Positions 45,875 through 56,530 of a DNA stretch of 64,000 nt are shown piece after piece; the first letter of the stretch is position 1; each line of letters begins with the position of its first letter. The stretch covers positions 21,267,501 to 21,331,500 of the forward strand of contig CM076947.1 in NCBI GenBank assembly GCA_039566865.1. The letters are read 5' to 3'. Both the position numbers and the translations under genes were made by a program. Source of the stretch: Aurelia coerulea (lineage: Eukaryota > Cnidaria > Scyphozoa > Semaeostomeae > Ulmaridae). Under the pieces are notes generated by a model. The model searched no databases. It was not told the origin of the DNA and saw nothing but the letters and a program-made list of their open reading frames with translations.

Positions 45875-46395
45875 AAGCATAGGTTCCAAATCTTTAAATA
45901 GGCTGGTGTAAAATTGAGTGACCTATTTCTTTGAACTGAATGACTTCAAAGAAACTTTAGCTAATTTTCTATAATTCTACCGTTGGACTTTTCTAAAATC
46001 TTCAATATTTTCAGTATTACAGTGTTTTTCTTCTTTTTCAAGAATTCAAGAAAACTTTTCAAAAAAAACTTAAAACCATCGTAAATTCTAAACAGTTTGA
46101 CGTAACATGAAATAATTTCGAAGGAAACCATAGATAAATGCCTACAATATGGTATCAAGCAAAAGCCTGTCACTCATCTGGTTTATGATTTAGAAATTTG
46201 ATGACGTCACATCCTCAAATGAGTTGAAATATAAGATACGCTGTAATTTCCAAAAATATGCAAAATTTCTGAAAAGTCCAATGGTAGAGTTATAGATAAG
46301 TATCTAAAGTTTCTTTCAAGCCATTCAATCAGAAGAAATAGGTCATTGAATTTTATACCCACCTTTTTACGCCGAGATAAAGATTGTGCACAGGT
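45875..46395. mobile_element. AGCATAGG-family MITE, long copy
   Basis: Starts AAGCATAGGTTCCAAATCTT. The right end is decayed (CGCCGAGATAAAGATTG). Long inverted arms; TGACGTCA at 46202-46209. Aligns with 62126-62649. Confidence 0.8.
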
Positions 46396-46910
46396 TGGGT
46401 TCTTGAGCTGATATTAAATTCTCTGCTCTATATTTACCGAGAAAAAAAAAATGAAAACATTGTAAATATTAAAAGCATTGTAAAAATCTGTAAATTGTAT
46501 CTGTATTTAATCATTCGGAATTTTATTTATTTTTTAATTCTTTCTTACAAATTTTACTTTCTTAGATAGTAGGCTTGAATTAGCTCTTAGTTATAGCTAT
46601 TGTATCTATATGTATATATGTCTTGTACATAAGATGTACACAAAAATAGAGACGACTAGGCTTGCCGACCTGGCCCGCCGTCGTACTGAGTGATTGCTTG
46701 GGAAAGAATTTGTTGCCTCTTGACGTTGTTTTCTGTTATCACTTTATGTGACAAAAATTTCGGCATAGGTAAATTCTACATTCTACAAAGCTGCTGTTCA
46801 TAGTTGCGCAAGGGAGCATTTAGCAAAATGAGTGTTTAACCCCAGGGCCGTCGAGAGAGAGGCCGGGCACCACGCCCTTTTATCCTTGGGCCACGCCCCC
46901 CTATGCACTG

Positions 46911-47440
46911 GTAAGACACTGCTTTTAGATTTTTTTTAGAATCTCAGTGGGCCCGCAGGCCTCAAAACGTTCCTGAAAGAAAACTACAACAAAGAAAAAG
47001 ACATACCTTATTTCTTGCTGGCCCAAAGAGGCCCCAGGCCCCCTGGTAACTACCCTGGCTACTCCCCTCTCTGTTCTGAATATCCCCCTACTATACAGAT
47101 GATGCCTCACCACACACATCATGGTATCCTCCCACTGTACTCCAGATGCCTTCCCACTGTACTGAACACCCCCGTCCCCCACTGCACTGAAGGCATCCCC
47201 AACTGAACTCCAGAAGCCTCCCCACTGTACTGAGCACCCCCGTCCCCTACTGCACTGAAGGTATCCCCCCACTGAACTCCGGATGCCTCCCCACTATACT
47301 GAATTTCCCCACTGTACTCAAACATACCTCCCCACTGTACTGAACACCCCCAACTGTACTGCACGACTCCCGGTGGGTGCAAAATTCAACAGTAAAAGGT
47401 CTACCACGCTCCTCCATACCATTCCATTGGATACCCTTTT
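46911..47440. repeat. Direct duplication, unit 1, with CACTGTACTG minisatellite
   Basis: TAAGACACTGCTTTTAGATT to CCATTGGATACCCTTTT is repeated at 47537-48001. Inside, the phrase CCCCACTGTACTGAACACCC and relatives recur with a period of roughly 60-70 bases. Confidence 0.85.
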
Positions 47441-47536
47441 ATAGCTCAATTGACTCTGTATGTTACGATTATTGTTGTAAATGTTTCCCGGTTTATGGGG
47501 TCATATTTTAAAATTTTGCCCTGGTTACGGGTCCTA
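47441..47536. repeat. Spacer repeat, copy 1
   Basis: CTCTGTATGTTACGATTATT to GTTACGGGTCCTAA occurs again at about 48680-48776, with few differences. Confidence 0.8.
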
Positions 47537-48001
47537 ATAAGACACTGCTTTTAGATTTTTGTTAGAATCTCAGTGGGCCTGCAGGCCTGAAAACGTTCCT
47601 GAAAGAAAACTACAACAAAGAAAAATACATACCTTATTTCTTGCTGGCCCACAGAGGCCCCGGGCCCCCTGGTAACTACCCTGGCTACCCCCTCTCTGTT
47701 CTGAATATCCCCCTACTATACTGATGATGCCTCACCACACACCACACACATCATGATATCCCCCAACTGTACTCCAGATGCCTACCCACTGTACTGAACA
47801 CCCCCGTCCCCCACTGCACTCAAGGTATCCCCCACTCAACTCCGGATGCCTCCCCACTATACTGAATTGCCCCACTGTATTCAAACATACCTCCCCACTG
47901 TACTGAACATCCCCAACTGTACTGCACACTCCCGGTGGGTGCAATTCAACAGTAAAAGGTACATCACGCTCGTCCATACCATTCCATAGGATACCCTTTT
48001 C
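47537..48001. repeat. Direct duplication, unit 2
   Basis: Matches 46911-47440 but shorter; one minisatellite unit is missing. Confidence 0.85.
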
Positions 48002-48149
48002 TCTGACATTCTAGTTGATGAAAAAACCCCTTATCACGGAAAATTTTGTTGGTAACCCCCTTTTAAAGGAGTATCACTGAGCCCTAAAGTAATCTGTACA
48101 GTACCAACACTGTTTCTAAGAGAAAGGTTTGGGATTTTGGCACTTTATT

Positions 48150-48446
48150 CCCGGGGGGGGGGGTACATGACATGAGGATGGACGGGGGTCTGCCGCCCGG
48201 TTTTCAGAAAGCTACCCTCTTCTAATTACTGAAACTTGCTTTTGATACCCACTTTTATGATGAATTTTGGCGGAAAACTGCCCATTTTAACCATTTTTTG
48301 CGAATTTCAGCGAAACCCCACCCATGTTTAAATTCTGCCGAAAAAGGACCCTTGTTTAGAGAATTTTGGGCCCAAAAACCCACCCATATGGGCGGCACAT
48401 ACCCGTACCATAAATATGTTATGTACCCCCCCCCCCCCCACCCGGG
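48150..48446. mobile_element. G-tract-ended hAT-like MITE with 8-bp target duplication
   Basis: Left end CCCGGGGGGGGGGGGTACAT, right end ATGTACCCCC... to CACCCGGG. The 8-bp direct repeat ACTTTATT flanks it at 48142-48149 and 48447-48454. An 8-bp duplication is the hallmark of hAT transposons. ACCCAC/ACCCAT words recur inside. 297 bp, no frame. Confidence 0.88.
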
Positions 48447-48799
48447 ACTTTATTACGATTCACTTATACTGTATCTCTTCTCTTTGTTGGAAAACAGTAG
48501 AATTCCATAAAACTTGGGGTATGAAACTTGGGCCAGGTGAATTTTGACTTTAATTTTAGGGCCCCGAGTCCACCAGCCAGCATTTCACTGTTTTTGGGTT
48601 GGAATATTTTCTGAAGAAAAATACCCCGTTTTTCCTAAGATTCTACAAAAGACTTTCATGAAAAGGAATATAGCTCTATAAATTCTCAATTTACTCTGTA
48701 TGTTACGATTATTGTGGTAGATTTTCCCGGTTTATGGGGTCATATTTTAAAATTTTGCCCTAGTTACGGGTCCTAACTCTGAATTCTCAAAGACAAATA

Positions 48800-50350
48800 T
48801 ATACCAGACCCCCTATAGGAGTTACCCCCTCGCCCTTTGCTTTCTAGCCCTCTCATCCCAAACAGAGGCTCTGAAATCACTTTCTGATTGTTCTTTCCAG
48901 CAATTGTTCTGGTTTGAAAAGTATTGACGTCAGATATGTGTCTGGAATGGAAGGGCAATTAGCGGTGTTGCCTTCCAATGAAGAAAGTACAAATAGAATT
49001 GTAATGTAATGTTTAATGTGTTGTTGTTCAATTTCAATGACCTCTGAAAACAGAATAGCTTGTAAACATTAGGCCTCTCAATTCAGATCACCCATCATGT
49101 TCAGCCGAGGATAGTTCGGAAGAGTGATAACACCCCTCAACTCGTTTCACGTTTTTAATCAGGCAAAGGGCGACGTGCAAATCGCTGGTTTCTTTATAAA
49201 ACTGCCTTGTAAAATAGCAGAAAAGACAGCAGGTAAAAATTAAACTCACGGGACTCCTAAAATAAGACTGCGGGAAATCACAAGAGTCGACAGGAGTCTG
49301 AAAAACTCCCATAGCTAAACTTTATTTCGATTTGGCCCAAGACCTGGCCCCTGTCTTCTTTGAAGGATTTTCTTCAGCTTCAATTTCTGCACATGTGGTT
49401 TCTGTCGAAAACAGAATGCACGCATTCGTTGCCGATCCCTTACTTCCAGTTATCGTCCAATATTTCACACCAGTTTACTCTTCCTTCCCTCTTCTCATTT
49501 CATGAAGGCCTATTCTTTAATAAGAGACTTAGCTTAGCCAATCTAGGTTTAGTGGCCATTTGCTGCCAAAAGCTGGTCAAGAGTATCGTAAATGTTAATC
49601 CTCTCAAGGAACAATTCAAGTACTATTTTAATCTGAAAACTATCAACAGTTCTGCGCGACAACTCAGATGGTAGTTGAAAACATAAAAGGGGATGTTACT
49701 CTTGAGAGAAGGGGGAGTCCCCGAGAAAGGGCTAAAAAGGCATCTAAAAATTAGAAAATGTTGCAATTGTGGCACCCTGGAGCGCCAACCCCTCTCCTAA
49801 TAACTCATATTTTGAGGTAGAAGCCCCTTAAATATAGCAAGGCTGTCAAAAGACAACATTTAGCAAATAAACTGGGGAAAATGGCCTTTGAAGGGTGGGA
49901 AATGTGCAATTTCCACTCGACCCCCCTCCAGCACCTAGAAAATCCCCGGACCTGAATCCCTCTCCAAATGGGTCCCAATGCATATCGAGCGAATAGAGAT
50001 CCCACTGGGATTTTTAAAAAATCAGAAAACCCCTCAATGGGGTTTTGAAGGACACCCATTTTTTGACGTCATGAGCAGCGCGAGAACAATCGAATGACAA
50101 AGGACTTCGAGCTCAACACAAAGGGAAACAAAGGGCTTGGCAAGCCGAAAGTGGGGTGAGGAATTTGGCGAATAACCCCTCGACCAGAGCCTTGACTGGA
50201 AAAAGAGGACGTTTTGAGGAGGAACGGAATGTTGGGCGACGTTTTCAACTGCGATTTGACTTCGCCCATGTTGCGGTTCTGCCAATCGAACTGTCTAGAC
50301 AATGAGAACGTTCGCGAGAGGGACAAAGGGAATGACGCCACATCCGACTG
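48800..50350. other. No gene recognised
   Basis: Short frames only, including 104 codons at 49360-49674 with no recognisable domain. No clear repeat ends. Confidence 0.4.
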
Positions 50351-50365
50351 CAACGAATATGTATA

Positions 50366-50517
50366 TAGATTTGAAGTTCTTTAATTCTTTTATTTCATTC
50401 TTCTACTCTCGACGCGTTTCGACTCTGTGGTCATCGTCAGGAGAATACATGTCTTGTACATATGTATATATGTCTTGTATGTATATATATATATGTAGAC
50501 CTACTTTAAATAAATTG

Positions 50518-50520
<3 letters not shown>
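50366..50520 (-). mobile_element. Penelope-like terminal fragment (tentative)
   Basis: The hammerhead-like segment 50406-50445 on the minus strand is followed by an A/T-rich tail. Penelope-like retroelements are known to carry hammerhead motifs in their terminal repeats. No reverse transcriptase or GIY-YIG sequence is present here, so this is inference. Confidence 0.4.
50406..50445 (-). ncRNA. Hammerhead-ribozyme-like motif
   Basis: On the minus strand: TTCTC, CTGACGA, then TGACCACAGAGTC, GAA, ACGCGT, C, GAGAG. Stem I TTCTC/GAGAG pairs with one G-U; CTGANGA and GAA are the two core strands; GAC/GTC gives a 3-bp stem II with one unpaired T; ACGCGT can form a minimal stem III; cleavage would follow GTC. 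Confidence 0.5.

Positions 50521-50552
<32 letters not shown>
50519..50552. repeat. (TAA)n microsatellite
   Basis: About 11 ATA/TAA units. Confidence 0.95.
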
Positions 50553-50554
<2 letters not shown>

Positions 50555-50680
50555 AGTAGGTCAATGCTCATGCGCAGTAGCGTTTTGGGCTGAAACTCTG
50601 GCGGGCGCATGAGCATTAACCTACTGCACGGGGGGATACATAAGTTTACTTGAACAAACCGCATCTCATCTCCCCAACAA
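50553..50680. mobile_element. GGAGACGAGATA MITE, right half, copy 3
   Basis: From CAGTAGGTCAATGCTCATGC to CATCTCATCTCCCCAAC; the left end is replaced by the (TAA)n tract. Confidence 0.7.
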
Positions 50681-51068
50681 TTACATGGACACATTGCCTT
50701 TAAGAAAATGCTGGCAAGGAGATCGTACTCCATGATTTACTTGTCATTGAAATTTAAATAAAATACAATTGTCAGTCTCAATGGAACGTGCCATTCTTGT
50801 CCCTTACCAACAATTTCCTGATGTAGGTTTAAAAGATGAGTGATTTTACCAAACCAAATTTTCTAAGTCATCCGGTACTTACAGTCTGTTCGCTCCATAG
50901 GCGTAGGAGACAGGGGGCTGGGTGGGGGGCTGCAGCCCTCCCAACGTCGGAAAATTTTGCAAAAATCAGCCATAATCGGGCAGAAATCTGTGTTAAGTCG
51001 GGCAAAATTTTCTTAAACAATGGATTTTTATCGGGCAGCCCCCCCAAATTTTATCTCCCCCTACGCCG

Positions 51069-51698
51069 ATGGGCGAGTCAAAAAAGGTCCGGCGTTTGAA
51101 AGGCTACTGCTCCCTGAATATATAAGCAATGATATTTTGCAATATCTAGTTGAATAACTAACATCTTCAATTACTTTTAGAATTTTTCTTGGCAGAAATC
51201 GGTCACTCCGTTAAGATTTTACAAGGGATTTTCTGAAAAATGTCCCTTTGAGAAACCTTCAAACACGTGCCAAAATCATAAGCAGGTTTCCCTTATGTGT
51301 TTACCTTACAGCAATGACTTGAGAACACTTTAGCATGTGCTATTCTCTCGTGGGAATGAACAAGTCTCCCCGGCATGAATAACTTTTTCAGGGAGATTCC
51401 ATTCTCCCAAGAGGACAAAATGCATGAATGCATGTGAGTGCCACAATTGCTAGGAAGGAAGGGAAACAAAGCGTAATTTTGTTTGGCATTTTCCTTCATT
51501 TTTGCAGGTTTTCGAAAGGGGCTTTATGTAGAAACCTCTGATATCGACGGGAAGGAAGGGCGGATTAAAGCCGGGTAAATTATTGAACCTAATTGGACAT
51601 ATCGGGAGTAAAACAAGACAGTTTTCAATAATATTGCATTGATGTTGAGGGGAAGCAGCATTTTTTCAAACGCAGGGCCTTTTTATTGACTCACCCGG
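51069..51698. mobile_element. CCGGGTGAGTCA MITE
   Basis: Left end decayed (GGGCGAGTCAAAAAAGGTCC), right end GCCTTTTTATTGACTCACCCGG followed by TA. The interior matches 13284-13908. Confidence 0.8.
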
Positions 51699-51713
51699 TA
51701 GAGAGGTTTCAGT

Positions 51714-51730
51714 ACAGGGTGTCCCAAATA
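51714..51730. mobile_element. CAGGGTGTCCC end fragment
   Basis: ACAGGGTGTCCCAAATA is the end of a CAGGGTG element; the next element is inserted at its TA. Confidence 0.55.
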
Positions 51731-52355
51731 CCGGGTGAGTAAAAAAAGAATCCCCGCTTTGAAGGCCACTGCTTCATGAATATCAAAGCAATAATGTAGG
51801 AACTGTCTTGTTTTATTGTCAATATGTTTAATTAGGTTCAGTAATTTGCCCAGCCTTAATCGACCATTCCTTCCCGTGAATATGGGTGATTTTCTGCAGA
51901 AAGCCCCTTCCAAAAACCTGCAAAAATGAATGAAAACAATGAGGAAATTTTCCTTCCTAAAATTGATGACACTCACATAAATTCATGTATTTTGTCCTCT
52001 TGGGAGAATGGAATCCCCCTGAATAGGTCATCGATACCAGGGGGAGGACTTGTTCATCCTCCCAAGAGGATAGCGCGTGCTAAAGCGTCCATAAGTCATT
52101 GCTGTAAGGCCATTGTAAGGCAGAAATGTTGGGAAATTTGTTCATGATTTTGGGCAAGTTTTGAAGGTTTTTTGAAGAGGCTTTCTCGAGAAAACCCCTC
52201 ATAATTTCAGAATGGAGTGGCCGATTTCAGTCAGGTAAATTTTATAGTAGATTTGAACATTTCTACCATTAAACTATATATTTGCCGATATCATTGTCTT
52301 GATATCCAGGGAGCCGTGACCTTTCAAACGAGGATTTTTTTTCTGACTCACCCGG
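51731..52355. mobile_element. CCGGGTGAGTAA MITE, TA-flanked
   Basis: Ends CCGGGTGAGTAAAAAAAGAA and TTTTTTTTCTGACTCACCCGG between TA dinucleotides. Right-side relatives are at 39777 and 59790-59900. Confidence 0.85.
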
Positions 52356-52384
52356 TATGTTACGGTTGATAAAATTAATCGTAA

Positions 52385-52665
52385 TCATCAAGGGTGTCCT
52401 AAACGCGCTACGTTTAATTAAACATTGCCAGACAACGATAACATGAACGGGCCCACAGGAAGATAACCCTGTACCGAAGATTTTGAAGTAATTTGCGACA
52501 TCAGATTTTACCAATCCGTAATATCGTTTAATCATCAAGGGTGTCCTAAACGCGCTACGTTTAATTAAACATTGCCAGACAACGATAACATGAACTGGAA
52601 GTCTGAAGTTTAGGAAGATAACCCTGTACCGAAGATTTTGAAGTAATTTGCGACATCAGAATCTT
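52385..52665. repeat. Tandem duplication, about 147-bp unit, two copies
   Basis: AATCATCAAGGGTGTCCTAA to GCGACATCAGA occurs twice in a row with a few changes and a short insertion in the second copy. Confidence 0.9.
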
Positions 52666-52841
52666 GCCAACTGACTTCAAATGCATCTCTACGATATGTT
52701 TTCAGAATATGTTCACCAGAAAAGGATGATGAATATTTCACAAATGCAAGATTCAAATTTTTCCTTTTAATCTGGTTTTCGGACAATAATAATTGCTTAA
52801 AATGACATTACTAATGTCAAACATTACCAATGTCAAATAGC

Positions 52842-53010
52842 CATACTACAATATATATACATACATATAGTTTCTTTATCGTTTTAGTCAGTCACAATAG
52901 TCATACTACAATTTATATACAGATAGTTTCTTTATCGTTTTAGTCAGTCACAATAGTCATACTACAATATATATACATACATATAGTTTCTTTATCGTTT
53001 TAGTCAGTCA
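52842..53010. repeat. Three tandem units, about 55-63 bp
   Basis: CATACTACAATATATATACA...GTTTTAGTCAGTCACA recurs three times; the last unit runs straight into the hammerhead-like motif at 53009. Confidence 0.9.
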
Positions 53011-53049
53011 CACTCTGATGATAACATAAGATTGAAAGGCCTCAGTGTG
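53009..53049 (+). ncRNA. Hammerhead-ribozyme-like motif with perfect stem I
   Basis: CACACT (53009-53014), CTGATGA (53015-53021), 12-base stem II region (53022-53033), GAA (53034-53036), AGGCCT (53037-53042), C (53043), AGTGTG (53044-53049). Stem I is 6 perfect pairs; both core strands match the hammerhead consensus; AGGCCT is self-complementary, giving the minimal stem III known from Penelope-type hammerheads. Stem II is degenerate (AA/TT and C-G pairs with mismatches). Confidence 0.6.
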
Positions 53050-53394
53050 CTATGAAAAGTTTTCGTTTTTTGCATCTGCCTCTTATAGTATCTATCTTTG
53101 CTTAAAATGAACATGCAGAATTTAAAAAGATAGCCAAAGCCTTTCAAACATAAGGGAAATAAAACTTTTTTCAATACAGTAAGGCACCGCATTTAAGAAA
53201 CCACTTAAAAGAAACTTTTACGCTACTGAAAAATAATTAGACCCCTTACTTACAAGAAACTCTCGAGGCTGATACCAAATGAAGTTTCTTGTATTTTGAT
53301 CAACGCTAAATCCAGATCTTTTTTTTATATATAATTTATTCCAAATAAAATTTACAATACGCAGTACGAACTACATTACTTACAAAATTACTCT

Positions 53395-53935
53395 ACAATA
53401 CTACAAGGACAATCAACCCCAGGGAGCAAAAGGCTGTGTCTACCCCGAGGGCATTAAATTAAGATGATAAAAGAAAAGAAACTACTTTAAGTTCTTTAAA
53501 TACGCGACAAAAATCAGGTGGCTTATGAAGGGATGGGTAAGTGGCTACAGTAATTCACTCGAATCGACCAATTTCATGGATAACATTTAGCGTAAGCTCA
53601 AGAATATGTCTATTTAGTGAAATGAGAAAATCTATATTGCCATACAATAAAAGTTGTAACAAAGCTTCATTTGCAAAATCTGCATATCCAAGTGGTCGTA
53701 TTAATGCATAGATTCCAGCGAGGAGATCCCGTCTTTGTACATCAAAACAAGGGCAGAGCAACAAGAAGTGTTCCGTATCTTCAATACCATCATTTGTCAG
53801 ACACATAGGATTTGTGGTATCTTTAAAATTGTATTTAAATTTATGAAAATTTAACTTGCTGAGACCGACTTTAAGGTGAGTCCAGGTCTCATTGTCTGGG
53901 GGGCATTCCACTTCATGCAGGGCTCATACGAAATT
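53395..53935 (-). pseudogene. LINE fragment: C-terminal part of a non-LTR retrotransposon ORF
   Basis: The minus frame reads MECPPDNETWTHLKVGLSKL, NFHKFKYNFKDTTNPMCLTN and DGIEDTEHFLLLCPCFDVQR, with a C-x-rest H-x4-C zinc-knuckle-like arrangement typical of the end of such proteins, to a stop at 53555. The 3' region (GGGAGCAAAAGG, CTACCCCGAGG on plus) matches 57350-57560. Confidence 0.75.
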
Positions 53936-54149
53936 GCTACAAAGATGTCTTAAATTCAACAGATTTATTCCTAAATTAAAATTGATGTACACTTGAAAAT
54001 CATTGATAACACACACTTAGCTAATATATCCATGCATAACCCCATTCCGTTCTGACTAATTTTGCCAGGACTTTTCAGAAAATAAATTAGAAGCTTAAGA
54101 AACTGTCAGCTTAAAAAAAGTAAAAGTATCATAGATACGAGAAACCTTT

Positions 54150-55010
54150 TTGGGCTATGGTGTGTCAAGAAACTGTTTCTATCATAAAGCAGGCAAAATA
54201 TCTGGGAGTAATGGTTGATCAACACTTGAACTGGAAAGAACAAATTTCTACCATCAAGAAAAAAGTTTCTAGAGGAATAGGGATGTTGAAATACTCCAAA
54301 AAGTATCTCCCTCTTCTCACAATACAAAGCATGTATAAAAGTCTTGTAGAACCATATTTTAGATATTGCAGCCCTGTATGGGGAAGCTGTGGCTCCACAG
54401 CAATAAACGAACTACAAAACTTCGAAATCGGGCTGCAAGAATAGTTACTAACAGTAGATATGATGCTTCTGCAAAGCCTATCATTAAGAAACTTGGATGG
54501 CACACTGTTAGTGAAATTATTCAAATGGAGACTTTGAGTATGGTATACAAATCTATCAATGATCTGGCTCCCACTTACCTTACAGAAATGTTCTCAAGAC
54601 TCTCGAATACATGTAAGAGAGAATTACGCAATACTAGATCTGATTTAGAAATTCCCACGCGAAAATCTGCAAATGGCCAAAAAATGCTTCTCATATAAAG
54701 GCGCGACAATGTGGAATTGTTTCAGCCAAGAATCAAAATTGTCCCAGGCATTGAAAACTTTCAAAAAAAGCACAGCAAAACTTGCATTTAGCTAATTCTC
54801 TCTCACATCATATCTAGCATATGCATGATCATATCTACAATTTTTATACACTTTGCTAATAGCTGTATGTATCAAATTGATTGTAGTTTTATTTTAGATT
54901 TACGTGTAAATTTAGATGGTTTCTTTTCGTTTGTAAGTCTTTAACAGCGTACATTGTAAAACAGTATAACTGAAAGTTTTACCCTGTATAAATATTATAA
55001 AATAAGAAAT
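54150..55010 (+). pseudogene. LINE fragment: reverse-transcriptase tail, frameshifted
   Basis: 54157-54444 reads AKYLGVMVDQHLNWKEQIST, MYKSLVEPYFRYCSPVWGSC, the thumb/C-terminal region of a LINE reverse transcriptase. It then shifts frame near 54410-54440 to ARIVTNSRYDASAKPIIKKL, MVYKSINDLAPTYLTEMFSR, and shifts again near 54690 to the terminal LWN-type motif. At least two disabling shifts are visible. Confidence 0.85.
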
Positions 55011-55107
55011 AAAAAAAAGTGGTTTCTTAAATGCTTACTGTAGCTCTCGATTAAAAAAGAGCTAGATATGATTCAATACCTGAAGTTTTTTTCGGGTCAC
55101 CCTGTAA

Positions 55108-55298
55108 GGTGTTGTGGCGCAGTGGTGTAATCCTGACTTTGCAGCCAGAACAGTTAGGCGGACAGGGTTCGATACCCGGTAGGGCCCCATCACTTTAGCG
55201 TCATGACAAGGGGTCGCGGACTCGAATTAGCGCTTAGCTACTTCTGTGACCCCAGCGTCTGGCGCTAAAAACCGCAACTTCACCTTCACCTTCACCTG
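55108..55298 (+). mobile_element. tRNA-derived SINE
   Basis: A box TGGCGCAGTGG (55115-55125), B box GGTTCGATACC (55166-55176), 40 bases apart. The body ends in CTTCACCTTCACCTTCACC repeats. Reverse copy at 27988-28176. The immediate left flank CGGGTCACCCTGTA looks like a MITE end. Confidence 0.8.
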
Positions 55299-55299
55299 T

Positions 55300-55975
55300 A
55301 AGATTGCAAATTTAGCAGTAAACTCACTTTCTCTGATGACATCAAAGCTTCTTAGCTCACCAGCAATTGATCATAATTCTCAACACAGATCAACACGACG
55401 CTACCACAGCACGAAATCTTCCCTGCAGAAGGAAACACGATATTACTTCACTGTTTGCCAAGAGCAATTAATTTCTGCAGCTATGACTCACTATGAATTA
55501 CACCACGTTCAATATTTACTGATAACTTGCCTCCAACATTTTAATTTCCAAACAGTTGCGCAGAATGACAGTTTTACAATGTAGCATCTGCCGCCCGTCC
55601 AAGACACCTGTAATTCTGGTAGTGCCATGCAGTAACGAAATTTTCAACGCAGCATGTCATAATTATGCTCACACAACCGGGGGTTGTATGAGGCAACCGA
55701 GACCCGTTAAGAAGAATCTGGCGTTACAAAACAACCCCCTAAAGTAAGAATAGGAAATTGCAAACTGATCCTGTGATTCTGACAGCCTGTTCATTCAACT
55801 CATAGACAATTCTCAATTAATGGCATGATAAACTTTCATTTTAATACACCATTTCGGCGAACGGCCACCATAGTGGCAAGTTTTCCAGATTCCATTATAT
55901 GAAATTTTCGACCCCAAATTCTGATTCAGCCATTAGAAAATAGTCTTCCTGCAAGGTGTCGGCCTTTGGCATTTG
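55300..55975. other. No gene recognised
   Basis: Open frames up to 112 codons have no recognisable domain and overlap the SINE tail. Confidence 0.4.
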
Positions 55976-55980
55976 CTATA

Positions 55981-56417
55981 CAGTAAGAACCTGCAAAATA
56001 GAAACCACTTTATAAGAAACCTCAGGCTCATTTTTTCGAGAAATGGTGCCTTCATATAAGAACCTTCTCAGCCTAATTTTAGGAAGGTTTCTTATTGGAG
56101 GAACCCAAATAAATTCATATTTAATGATCTTTGTTAAAATCAGGTGCCAAACATTTTTTAGAGATTTTATCCAAAAGCATCTCTATCTGTATACTTGGTA
56201 TGTATGATATGGTTGAGTAATTTTAGAGGTCACAAGAAAATACTTTTTGATAGTGCTTGCTCTGGGTTCTCTTTAAAGCTTTAAGTTGAAATAACTTAAG
56301 GTTTCTTAACCATGTGATAAGAAACCTTTCAGTCTGTTTCAAGATTAATGACCTTTTAATAGGAAACTAAACAGGCTGTTTTGAAAAAACAGGTTTCTAT
56401 TTTGCGGGTTCCTACTG
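55981..56417. mobile_element. CAGTAAGAACC (AGAAACC word) element, TA-flanked
   Basis: Ends CAGTAAGAACCTGCAAAATA and TATTTTGCGGGTTCCTACTG between TA dinucleotides. AAGAAACC / GGTTTCTTA words recur about eight times inside, in both orientations. 437 bp. Confidence 0.88.
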
Positions 56418-56530
56418 TATTGATTTTACGGTGATACGGTGAGATACGGTGAATTGTGGCATTTCGGGGTGAGATTCGTTCTGGATTGGTCTGCTTGTGT
56501 CCTGCTGTTCTTGGCATGACCATAATGAAT

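Larger units (their letters stand above)
53177..55040. mobile_element. CAGTAAG (AAGAAACC) element split by two LINE fragments
   Basis: Left end CAGTAAGGCACCGCATTTAA then GAAACCACTT; right end AAGTGGTTTCTTAAATGCTT then ACTG; TA on both sides. The words AAGAAAC and TTTCTTG recur near the ends. The middle holds LINE fragments in opposite orientations. Confidence 0.75.
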
